From positions 1-6,347 of the forward strand of contig JAEYTU010000047.1 of NCBI GenBank assembly GCA_023433825.1: 6,347 bases of DNA, given 5' to 3'. This document shows, in pieces, positions 1-5,975 of this stretch. The position numbers and the translations under genes were made by a program. The notes under the pieces are model-generated. The model was not told where the DNA came from, made no database searches, and saw only the letters and a list, made by a program, of their open reading frames with translations. The number at the start of each line of letters is the position of its first letter. Positions within the stretch are counted from its first letter, which is position 1. Origin of the DNA: Planctomycetota bacterium. GTDB taxonomy: Bacteria; Planctomycetota; UBA1135; UBA2386.

Positions 1-277
1 AGCGAACGTCGTCCTCGGCACCGCGTTCGGAATCGCCGACGGCATCGTGGTCGACACGCACGTGCGGCGGCTGTCGCAGCGGCTCGGCCTCACGCGCGAG
101 AACGACCCGGTCAAGATCGAACGCGACCTGATGGCGACCGTGCCGCGCGCGGACTGGGTCTGGTTCTCGCACGCGTTGATCTGGCACGGTCGCAAGGTCT
201 GCAGCGCGCGCAAACCGGCATGCGAACGCTGCCGACTCGCGCCGTCGTGCCCGTCGGCCGGGCTCCACGTCGAATGA
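1..277 (+). CDS. nth: Endonuclease III (DNA glycosylase/AP lyase), C-terminal part
   Basis: The 5' end lies outside the window; reading from base 2, 91 residues are visible to the TGA at 275-277. Endonuclease III removes oxidised pyrimidines from DNA and nicks the abasic site in base-excision repair. The visible part starts inside the helix-hairpin-helix region (ANVVLGTAFG), just after where the family's catalytic lysine lies, so that residue cannot be checked. The catalytic aspartate is present in VVDTHVRRL (GAC at 53-55). The C-terminal [4Fe-4S] cluster motif C-x6-C-x2-C-x5-C is complete, with cysteines at 200, 221, 230 and 248. The tail ends nine residues after the last cysteine, close to the E. 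coli layout. MutY, a related glycosylase, has a similar cluster but would normally continue with a further C-terminal domain, so Nth is preferred. A 167-nt gap separates it from the lipid-metabolism genes, so it probably belongs to a different transcription unit. Confidence 0.93.
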   Translation, partial: ANVVLGTAFGIADGIVVDTHVRRLSQRLGLTRENDPVKIERDLMATVPRADWVWFSHALIWHGRKVCSARKPACERCRLAPSCPSAGLHVE

Positions 278-297
278 CCGACATCACCCGGCGCACG

Positions 298-317
298 GCG
301 CGCAATCGAACGCGCGC
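298..317 (+). terminator. Weak GC hairpin after nth, possible terminator
   Basis: GCGCGC at 298-303 pairs with GCGCGC at 312-317 around an 8-nt loop. It is followed by GAAGTTCTTCGAT, which is only modestly T-rich and has no true U-tract. It sits 21 nt after the nth stop codon, a reasonable place to end that transcript. Runs of alternating GC are common in this DNA, so the hairpin may be incidental. Confidence 0.2.
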
Positions 318-341
318 GAAGTTCTTCGATCCGTCGCGAGG

Positions 342-370
342 TTGACCCTCTGTTCGGAGCGACCGAGAAT
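342..370 (+). promoter_or_regulatory. Candidate sigma70-like promoter for the thiolase operon
   Basis: TTGACC (342-347) matches the -35 consensus at five of six positions. After a 17-nt spacer, GAGAAT (365-370) matches the -10 consensus at four of six, including the A at position 2 and the T at position 6. Transcription would start near 377, giving a leader of about 70 nt before the thiolase ATG. The short inverted repeat at 317-328 lies just upstream and could be a regulator site. Spacing and position are good, but the -10 lacks its first T and the call rests on sequence alone. Confidence 0.33.
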
Positions 371-444
371 CGCCGCCCCGAATCAGGTCGCGCGCCGTGG
401 CGTCGAAGCGGCCGTTCACTCGTCCCCCTTCGAGGCCTCACCGC

Positions 445-1629
445 ATGGGTCGTCCGGTCATCGTTTCCGCCTGTCGCACGCCGATCGGCAAGTTCCAGGG
501 CGCTCTCGCCGGTCTGACCGCGCCGCAACTCGGTGCCGTCGTCGCGCGCGAGGCCCTGCAACGGGCCGGGGTTCCCGCAGAGAAGGTCGACGAGGTCCTG
601 TTCGGATGCGTCTTGCAGGCGGGGCTCGGGCAGAACCCGGCGCGCCAAGTGCTGCGCGGCGCAGGCATCCCCGACGCCGTCGGCGCCGTCACGATCAACA
701 AGGTCTGCGGCAGTGGTCTGAAGTCCGTCATGCTCGCCGCGCAGGCGATCAAGGCCGGTGACATCCGGGTTGCGCTGGCCGGCGGGACCGAGTCGATGTC
801 GAACACCCCGTACTACCTGCCGCAGGCGCGAACGGGTCACCGACTCGGGCACGCCGAGGTCATCGACGGGATCGTTCGCGACGGGCTGTGGGACGTCTAC
901 TCGGACTTCCACATGGGCAACACCGCCGAACTGGTCGCCAAGAAGTACGACATCGGCCGCGCCGCGCAGGACGCGTACGCCGTCGAGAGTCATCGCCGCG
1001 CCGTCGCCGCGCAGGCCGCGGGCAAGTTCGACGCCGAGATCACCGCCGTCGAGATCAAGGGGCGGAAGGGCGACGTCACGCGCGTCGCGCGCGACGAAGG
1101 GCCGCGCGCCGACACGACCGCCGACGCGCTGGCGAAGCTTCGTCCGGCGTTCCAGAAGGACGGCGGCACCGTGACGCCGGGCAACGCGTCGACGATCAAC
1201 GACGGCGCGGCAGCGCTGGTCGTCGTCGACGAGGACGTCGCGAAGAGCGAAGGCTGGAAGCCGCTCGCACGCATCACCGGTTACGCGACCGGCGGCGTCG
1301 CTCCGGAGTGGGTCATGATGGCCCCCGAAGTCGCGGTCCAGAAGCTCTGCGCGATGCAGCGCTGCCGCCCGCAGGACTTCGACCTCGTCGAGTTGAACGA
1401 GGCGTTCGCGGTCCAGTGCGTCGCGCTGCTCCGCACGCTCGAGCTCGATCCGCAGAAGGTCAACGTGCACGGCGGCGCGGTCGCGCTCGGTCATCCGATC
1501 GGCGCTTCCGGCGCGCGCGTGCTCGTCACGCTGCTGCACGCACTCCGCGACCGCAAGCTGTCGCGCGGCCTCGCCGGGCTCTGTCTCGGCGGCGGCAACG
1601 CGGTCGTCCTGTCGGTCGAGATGGCATGA
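445..1629 (+). CDS. atoB: Acetyl-CoA acetyltransferase (thiolase family)
   Basis: A 394-residue thiolase, the same length as E. coli AtoB. These enzymes condense two acetyl-CoA to acetoacetyl-CoA or, in reverse, cleave 3-ketoacyl-CoA with CoA as the last step of beta-oxidation. The N-terminus VIVSACRTPIGKFQGAL is typical. All catalytic residues are present: nucleophilic Cys88 in INKVCGSGLK, Asn318 in the NEAF motif, His350 in GGAVALGHPIGASGAR and the acid/base Cys380 in CLGGGNAV. HMGNTAE (156-162) matches the substrate-binding segment. One departure is that the usual MGxGP motif, 28 residues before NEAF, reads VMMAP (290-294), which may affect substrate preference. The ATG at 445 is chosen because the family N-terminus starts there and GAGG (432-435) lies 9 nt upstream; a GTG at 397 would add 16 Arg/Pro-rich residues. 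It is probably the first gene of the operon. Chain-length preference cannot be read from the sequence, so the symbol is tentative. Confidence 0.92.
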   Translation: MGRPVIVSACRTPIGKFQGALAGLTAPQLGAVVAREALQRAGVPAEKVDEVLFGCVLQAGLGQNPARQVLRGAGIPDAVGAVTINKVCGSGLKSVMLAAQAIKAGDIRVALAGGTESMSNTPYYLPQARTGHRLGHAEVIDGIVRDGLWDVYSDFHMGNTAELVAKKYDIGRAAQDAYAVESHRRAVAAQAAGKFDAEITAVEIKGRKGDVTRVARDEGPRADTTADALAKLRPAFQKDGGTVTPGNASTINDGAAALVVVDEDVAKSEGWKPLARITGYATGGVAPEWVMMAPEVAVQKLCAMQRCRPQDFDLVELNEAFAVQCVALLRTLELDPQKVNVHGGAVALGHPIGASGARVLVTLLHALRDRKLSRGLAGLCLGGGNAVVLSVEMA

Positions 1630-1699
1630 CCCTTCGCTGCGTCCGCGAACACACCCGCCACGAACCGCCCGTTCACGAACATCCGAGCCCGAACTCCCG
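1630..1699. repeat. Gap with regularly spaced CGAAC pentamers
   Basis: The 70-nt gap between the thiolase stop and the next ATG contains CGAAC four times, starting at 1646, 1661, 1676 and 1690, so at intervals of 15, 15 and 14 nt. The bases between are only loosely alike, C-rich and often ending CA. No Shine-Dalgarno sequence or terminator is evident here. It may be a decayed short tandem repeat, a phased protein-binding site or chance. Confidence 0.35.
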
Positions 1700-2572
1700 A
1701 TGACTGAAGCAGTACTTCCCTCCCGCATCGCCGTCATCGGCGCCGGCACGATGGGCAATGGCATCGCGCAGGCGTTCGCTCAGGTCGGCGTCGCCGCGGC
1801 GCTGATCGACGTCAAGGAGGAGTTCGTCACGCGCGGCTACGAGGCGATCCGGCAGAGCCTGCAGCGCTTCGTCAAGAAGGCGACGATGACCGAGGCACAG
1901 GCCGCGGAAGTCCTCGCGCGGATCACGCCGGCGACGTCGACGGATGCTGCGGCGAACGCCGACCTCGTGATCGAGGCCGTGACCGAGAACCTCGACGTCA
2001 AGCGCGCCGTGTTCCGCGACCTGGACGGGAAGACCGGCCGCGACTGCATCCTGGCCAGCAACACGTCGTCGATCTCGATCACGCTGCTCGGCGCCGCGAC
2101 GCGCCGCGCGGACCGCGTGATCGGGATGCACTTCATGAACCCGGTGCCGCTGATGAAGCTGGTCGAGGTCATCCGCGGCAACGACACGTCGGATGCGACG
2201 ACGAATCGCGTCCTCGGCTTCGCGACGGCGATGGGCAAGCTGCCTGTGCCGGCGAACGACTATCCCGGCTTCGTCAGCAACCGCGTGCTGATGCCGATGA
2301 TCAACGAGGCCGCGTTCTGCCTGATGGAAGGCGTCGCGACGCGCGAAGGCATCGACGAGATCATGAAGCTCGGGATGAACCACCCGATGGGGCCGCTGAC
2401 CCTCGCCGACTTCATCGGCCTCGACGTCGTCGTCGACATCCTCGACGTCCTGAAGAACGGCCTCGGCGACGACAAGTACCGCGCGTGCCCGCTGCTGCGA
2501 CGCATGGTCGCCGCGGGTCATCTCGGACGAAAGACCGGTCGCGGCTTCTACGAGTACGAGCGCAAGTCATGA
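1700..2572 (+). CDS. hbd: 3-hydroxybutyryl-CoA / 3-hydroxyacyl-CoA dehydrogenase
   Basis: A 290-residue, stand-alone NAD-dependent 3-hydroxyacyl-CoA dehydrogenase, close to the usual length of about 280-290. It interconverts (S)-3-hydroxyacyl-CoA and 3-ketoacyl-CoA, the step that feeds the thiolase encoded upstream. The Rossmann fold opens with RIAVIGAGTMGNG (GxGxxG at 14-19), and Asp37 at the end of the second strand (ALIDVKEE) fits NAD rather than NADP. Active-site residues aligned with the human enzyme are all present: Ser123 in SNTSS, His144 in GMHFMNPVP, Glu156 in KLVEVI and Asn194 in GFVSNRVL. The C-terminal domain carries MGPLTLADFIGLD and ends in GRKTGRGFYEYE, both family hallmarks. 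There is no fused crotonase domain, unlike FadB/FadJ. The start has no clear Shine-Dalgarno sequence. The 3' end shares ATGA with the next gene, so the two are probably translationally coupled. PaaH-type substrates cannot be excluded. Confidence 0.94.
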   Translation: MTEAVLPSRIAVIGAGTMGNGIAQAFAQVGVAAALIDVKEEFVTRGYEAIRQSLQRFVKKATMTEAQAAEVLARITPATSTDAAANADLVIEAVTENLDVKRAVFRDLDGKTGRDCILASNTSSISITLLGAATRRADRVIGMHFMNPVPLMKLVEVIRGNDTSDATTNRVLGFATAMGKLPVPANDYPGFVSNRVLMPMINEAAFCLMEGVATREGIDEIMKLGMNHPMGPLTLADFIGLDVVVDILDVLKNGLGDDKYRACPLLRRMVAAGHLGRKTGRGFYEYERKS

Positions 2573-3747
2573 CCGAGACCAGTGTCGACATGCATCTGCC
2601 GCAGGTCAGCGACTTCGTGTTGTCGCCGGAGTTGCAGTCGTTCCGCGAGATGGCGCGCGAGTTCTCGCAGCGCGAGTTGGCCCCCCAGGCGGCCGCGATG
2701 GACGCCGAGACGCGCTTCCCGCGCGAGGCCGTCGCGAAGGCTGCGTCGCTCGGACTGCTGAAGGTCACCGTCCCGCGCGCCTACGGCGGCACGGAGATGG
2801 GCAATCTCGCGAGCTGTCTGATGCTCGAAGAGTTGAACGCGGCCTGCGCGTCGACCGGCGTGACGGTCTCGGTCCACAACAGTCTCGTGTGCTCGCCGCT
2901 CGCGAAGTGGGGGACCGAGGATCAGAAGCGGCGCTACTTCCCGAAGCTGATCGACGGTTCGTGGCTCGGCGCGTACTGCCTGTCGGAAGCCGGTTCCGGA
3001 TCCGACGCCGCGGGGCTCGTCTGCGAAGCGAAGGCGACGTCGGACGGCTACGTGCTGAACGGCGCGAAGCTGTGGATCACGACCGGCAGCGAGTCGGACC
3101 TGTTCATCGTGTTCGCGCGCACGGCCGCAGATCGCGTGAAGGGCATCACGGCGTTCCTCGTCGAGCGCACGTGGCCGGGCGTCGGCGTCGGCAAGAAGGA
3201 GCGCAAGCTCGGCATCCGCGGATCGCCGACCGTCGAGATCCTGCTGGAGAACGTCGCCGTTCCGGCGGCGAATCGCCTCGGCGACGAAGGGCGCGGTTTC
3301 ACGATCGCGCTCGACACGCTCGACGGCGGCCGCCTGGGCATCGCATCGCAGGCGCTCGGCATCGCGCGCGCCGCGCACGACTCGATCCGCGATCACCTCG
3401 CGGCGCAGTTGGACCACAAGGGACGTTCGACCGCGTCGCAGGCAGCGCAGTGGAAGCTCGCCGACATCGCGTCGGACCTCGACGCCTACCGATTCCTGAC
3501 TTGGCGCGCCGCGATTCTGCGCGACCGCGGAATCCACTGCGGCAAGGAAGCGGCGATGGCGAAGTTGACCGCCAGCCGGCTCGCGAACCGTGCCGCCCGC
3601 GAGGCGTTCGCGATCATCGGTGCCGAGGCGGCAGCCGGGACGCACCGCGTCGAGCGACTGCTGCGCGACGCGCGGATCACCGAGATCTACGAGGGGGCGA
3701 CCGACATCCAGCGCCTCGTCGTCGCCCGCGGGGTGCTCGGTGGCTGA
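2569..3747 (+). CDS. Acyl-CoA dehydrogenase A, retaining the catalytic half-site
   Basis: A 392-residue acyl-CoA dehydrogenase, normal length for the short/medium-chain family. These flavoenzymes oxidise acyl-CoA to trans-2-enoyl-CoA and pass electrons to electron-transfer flavoprotein. The N-terminal helical domain, the middle beta domain (from about residue 135) and the C-terminal helices (from about 245) are all present. The first family signature is intact (CLSEAGSGSDAAG, 137-149), as are LWITTG (168-173) and the catalytic Glu375 in IYEGATDIQR. Two motifs are lost. The RxxFGxP segment, found by anchoring on KLAD (296-299), has Gln280, His283, Lys284 and Arg286 instead of Arg, Phe, Gly and Pro. 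The second signature QxxGGxGY before VERLLRDA has become AIIGAEAA (348-355). In homomeric family members these two motifs bind the ADP part of FAD held by the neighbouring subunit. The ATG overlaps the previous stop by 4 nt, which supports this start. It may work with ACAD-B (4858-5943) as one heteromeric enzyme. Confidence 0.9.
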   Translation: MTETSVDMHLPQVSDFVLSPELQSFREMAREFSQRELAPQAAAMDAETRFPREAVAKAASLGLLKVTVPRAYGGTEMGNLASCLMLEELNAACASTGVTVSVHNSLVCSPLAKWGTEDQKRRYFPKLIDGSWLGAYCLSEAGSGSDAAGLVCEAKATSDGYVLNGAKLWITTGSESDLFIVFARTAADRVKGITAFLVERTWPGVGVGKKERKLGIRGSPTVEILLENVAVPAANRLGDEGRGFTIALDTLDGGRLGIASQALGIARAAHDSIRDHLAAQLDHKGRSTASQAAQWKLADIASDLDAYRFLTWRAAILRDRGIHCGKEAAMAKLTASRLANRAAREAFAIIGAEAAAGTHRVERLLRDARITEIYEGATDIQRLVVARGVLGG

Positions 3748-4852
3748 GTCACCGCAACCGCCGCCGCAGCCGCCCACGCCGCCACAGCCGACCCCGTACT
3801 GGCAGTCCCAATCCCGCGAGACTCGCGGCGTCGCGTTCTACGTCGCGATCTTCCTCGCGCTGTTGCTGCTGGTCTCCGCCGGACTCAACCTCGTCCTGCT
3901 GCTCGTCACGACGTTCAGCGCGTTCGACCCGGCCACGATGTCGGTCGAGGACTCGTCCGGACACCGCCTGGTTCCGGTCGGCGGGGCACGTGACGCGCGC
4001 AACAAGATCCTTCGGATCCCGATCGACGGCGCGATCGCCGAAGCCAGTTCGCCGCTGATCGGCGGCGCCGGCGGAACGGTCACCGAAGTCGAGCGCGCCC
4101 TGCGCCTCGCGTCCCGCGACGAGTCGATCCGCGCCGTGTTGATCGACGTCAACTCGCCGGGTGGTGGCGTCACCGACTCCGATGCGATCCATCGCGCCGT
4201 GACCGAGTTCCGCCGGATGCATCCGAGCAAGCCAGTCGTCGCGCTGCTCGGCGACATCGCCGCGTCGGGCGGCTACTACGTCGCCGTCGCCGCCGAGAAG
4301 ATCTACTCGCGACCGACGACGATCACCGGCAGCATCGGCGTGATCTTGCAGACCTGGAACGTCGCCGAGGCGATGGACAACCTCGGGATCGCGCAGGTCA
4401 CGATCGTCAGCGAGCGGACGCCGTACAAGGACATGCTGTCGCCGACGCGACCGCCGCGGAGCGAGGAGATCGCGATGCTCCGCTCGATCGTCGACGAGAT
4501 GTACGACCGCTTCGTCGACGTCGTCGCCGCCGGCCGCCCGAAGCTGACCCGCGAACAAGTCGTCGCGCTGGCGAACGGTGCTCTGTACTCGGCCATGCAG
4601 GCAATGGCCGGCGGACTCGTCGACGAGATCCACGATCTCGGGTCGGCGCTCGACCGGATCGCCGCGGACCATCCGGAGACCGTCGGGCACGCACAGCTCG
4701 TCGAGCTGCGCCGGATCCCGACCCTCCTCGAAGCACTGACCGGCGCGCGCCAGCGGAATGGTGGCATCGGTGCCGTCGACAACGCCGTCGAACGCCTGCT
4801 CGGCGCGACGACCGGCTCGAAGCTCCTCTACTACTGGCCCGGCGGACGCTGA
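3740..4852 (+). CDS. sppA: Signal peptide peptidase A, short form (S49 serine protease)
   Basis: A 370-residue membrane-anchored protease of family S49, single-domain like the Bacillus SppA rather than the tandem 618-residue E. coli form. SppA degrades signal peptides left in the membrane after secretion. A Pro/Gln-rich N-terminal tail (about 3-20) precedes one transmembrane helix (about 31-57), and the catalytic domain follows on the outer side. The catalytic Ser176 lies in GDIAASGGYYVA and the general-base Lys230 in PYKDMLSPTR, as in the Ser/Lys dyad of the short form. SPGGG (139-143) and TGSIGV (196-201) are conserved. The usual tGxqAlelGLvDeig stretch is divergent here (YSAMQAMAGGLVDEI, 283-297). 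The GTG at 3740 is chosen because it puts the charged tail before the helix and has GGGG (3730-3733) 6 nt upstream. It overlaps the ACAD-A stop by 8 nt, indicating coupling. Its place between two acyl-CoA dehydrogenase genes is unexpected for a secretion housekeeping enzyme. Confidence 0.9.
   Translation: MAESPQPPPQPPTPPQPTPYWQSQSRETRGVAFYVAIFLALLLLVSAGLNLVLLLVTTFSAFDPATMSVEDSSGHRLVPVGGARDARNKILRIPIDGAIAEASSPLIGGAGGTVTEVERALRLASRDESIRAVLIDVNSPGGGVTDSDAIHRAVTEFRRMHPSKPVVALLGDIAASGGYYVAVAAEKIYSRPTTITGSIGVILQTWNVAEAMDNLGIAQVTIVSERTPYKDMLSPTRPPRSEEIAMLRSIVDEMYDRFVDVVAAGRPKLTREQVVALANGALYSAMQAMAGGLVDEIHDLGSALDRIAADHPETVGHAQLVELRRIPTLLEALTGARQRNGGIGAVDNAVERLLGATTGSKLLYYWPGGR
3750..3797 (+). repeat. 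Low-complexity CCG/CAG tract encoding the Pro/Gln tail of SppA
   Basis: A run of CCG, CCA, CCC, CAA and CAG codons gives the peptide PQPPPQPPTPPQPTPY (residues 5-20). It is imperfect, with no exact tandem unit, and is confined to the cytoplasmic tail ahead of the transmembrane helix. Such tracts are usually disordered and variable in length between strains. Confidence 0.6.
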
Positions 4853-4857
4853 ACGCC

Positions 4858-5943
4858 ATGCACAACCCTGACCTCTCCGACGACCAGAAGCTGATCCTCG
4901 ACACCGTCGTCAAGTTCGTCGAGGAACGCGCACGCCCGCGCGCCCTCGATCTCGACGAGCACCGCACGTTCGCAGAAGACGACTTCCGTCAGCTCGCCGA
5001 ACTCGGTCTGCTCGGCCTGCCGATCGCCGAGGCGAGCGGTGGCGCCGCGATGGGGATGATGGCGTTCGCGATCGCGGTCGTCGCCGTCGCGCGCGGGTCG
5101 AGTTCGACGGCGCGACTGCTCGTGTCGCAGGCCGGTCTCGTCGGCAAGGCACTCGAAGGTCTCGACGCCGCCGCCGAAACCTGCGCCGCCGTCGCGGCCG
5201 GCGAAGTCCTCGCCGCCTTCGTCGGCCCCGACGCACGGATCGTCGCGCGTGAGGAAGGCGCCGAGTTCGTGCTCGACGGTGTGGCCGCCGTCGTGACCGC
5301 CGGCGCGCGCGCCGAGACGTTCGTCGTGTGCGCGCGAACCGCGGCCGGCGAGCCGTTGCTGTTCGTGCTCGACGCGAAGCTCGTGCAGCGCGCCGCCGTC
5401 CCCGCCGCCGGGTTTCGCGCGACGGCTCCGGGATCGGTCACGCTGCGCTCGGTCCGCGTCCCGGCATCGGCCCTCGTCGCCCGCGACGCCGACGCGCAGG
5501 GCGCGTTCGACCGCGCGATGGTCGCCGCCGCAATCGGCGCCGCCGCGATCGCCGTCGGCATCGCCGAGCACACGTTCGAGATCACGCGCCGCCACGCGCA
5601 CGATCGGATCGCGTTCGGCAAACCGTTGTTCGCGCAGCAGGCCGTCGCGCACAAACTCGTCGAGATCGTCCGTCGCACTCACGCGGCGCAGCACCTCGTC
5701 TATCACGCGGCGCGGATCGCGGACCTCGGTGGCGACGCGCTGCACGAGGCGATGCTGGCGAAGGTCGAAGCCGTCGAGTCCGCGATCGCGGCCGCCGACG
5801 AAGGGATCCAAGTCCACGGCGGATTCGGCTACACGGTCGAGTACCACGTCGAGCGCCACTACCGCGATGCGAAGGCGCTCGAAGTCATGGATCTGCCCCT
5901 CGAGTCGATCCGCGATCGGTTGGCCGAACGCATCGCGCTGTAG
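4858..5943 (+). CDS. Divergent acyl-CoA dehydrogenase B, probably non-catalytic partner subunit
   Basis: A 361-residue acyl-CoA dehydrogenase homologue, somewhat short for the family, with an Ala-rich composition. The N-terminal helical domain (DLSDDQKLILDTVVKFVEE) is ordinary. The middle domain is degenerate: the first signature (xTExxxGSD) is absent, the segment around 117-140 is several residues shorter, and the K-x-WIT strand reads VAAVVTAG (142-149). In the C-terminal domain the FAD-ADP motifs are perfect: RIAFGKPLFAQQ (250-261, Arg250, Phe253, Gly254, Gln261) and QVHGGFGYTVEYHVERHYRD (318-337), which fits the second family signature. Where IYEGT should supply the catalytic Glu, the sequence is VMDLP, placing Asp345 at that position. 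This is the mirror image of ACAD-A, so the simplest role is a structural, FAD-tail-binding partner of that protein; an independent enzyme using Asp or another residue is the alternative. The ATG at 4858 is 5 nt after the sppA stop, in the same operon, with only a weak GGCGGA upstream. Confidence 0.87.
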   Translation: MHNPDLSDDQKLILDTVVKFVEERARPRALDLDEHRTFAEDDFRQLAELGLLGLPIAEASGGAAMGMMAFAIAVVAVARGSSSTARLLVSQAGLVGKALEGLDAAAETCAAVAAGEVLAAFVGPDARIVAREEGAEFVLDGVAAVVTAGARAETFVVCARTAAGEPLLFVLDAKLVQRAAVPAAGFRATAPGSVTLRSVRVPASALVARDADAQGAFDRAMVAAAIGAAAIAVGIAEHTFEITRRHAHDRIAFGKPLFAQQAVAHKLVEIVRRTHAAQHLVYHAARIADLGGDALHEAMLAKVEAVESAIAAADEGIQVHGGFGYTVEYHVERHYRDAKALEVMDLPLESIRDRLAERIAL

Positions 5944-5964
5944 TCCCGCGGCGCTGCCGCATCC

Positions 5965-5972
5965 GGAGGTGA
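5965..5972 (+). promoter_or_regulatory. Strong Shine-Dalgarno site before the peptidase gene
   Basis: GGAGGTGA is a full match to the 3' end of 16S rRNA, with 6 nt between GGAGG and the GTG at 5976. It fixes that GTG as the start. No other gene in this window has a comparable site, so this gene probably starts translation independently of the operon upstream. Confidence 0.75.
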
Positions 5973-5975
5973 CCC

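Larger units (their letters stand above)
278..444. other. Intergenic region between nth and the thiolase gene
   Basis: This is the longest non-coding stretch in the window and the natural place for the start of the downstream operon. It contains a GC-only inverted repeat (298-317), a short inverted repeat CGAAG-TT-CTTCG (317-328) and a promoter-like pair of hexamers (342-370). The thiolase frame stays open back to a GTG at 397, but the extra residues are Arg/Pro-rich and unlike thiolase N-termini, so I treat that part as non-coding. No tRNA, small RNA or convincing small gene was recognised. Confidence 0.6.

Noticed and set aside
397..444. GTG start at 397 extending the thiolase by 16 residues
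   Set aside because: The extension is Arg/Pro-rich and absent from thiolases; the ATG at 445 gives the standard N-terminus and has GAGG upstream.
1673..2521. 282-residue minus-strand open frame opposite the hydroxyacyl-CoA dehydrogenase
   Set aside because: His/Arg/Asp-rich repetitive composition typical of antisense reading of GC-rich codons; the + strand gene has all its catalytic residues.
3590..3739. Upstream start at 3590 for the sppA frame
   Set aside because: This would add 50 Arg/Ser-rich residues fully inside ACAD-A; GTG 3740 gives a sensible cytoplasmic tail and transmembrane helix.
2548..3777. 409-residue minus-strand open frame opposite ACAD-A
   Set aside because: Low-complexity Arg-rich product with no motif; it is a shadow of the well-supported acyl-CoA dehydrogenase.
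5948..5960. Small hairpin GCGGC-GCT-GCCGC after ACAD-B as a terminator
   Set aside because: Only five base pairs with a 3-nt loop and no T-run; it lies right before the ribosome site of the next gene and is within chance expectation for this GC content.
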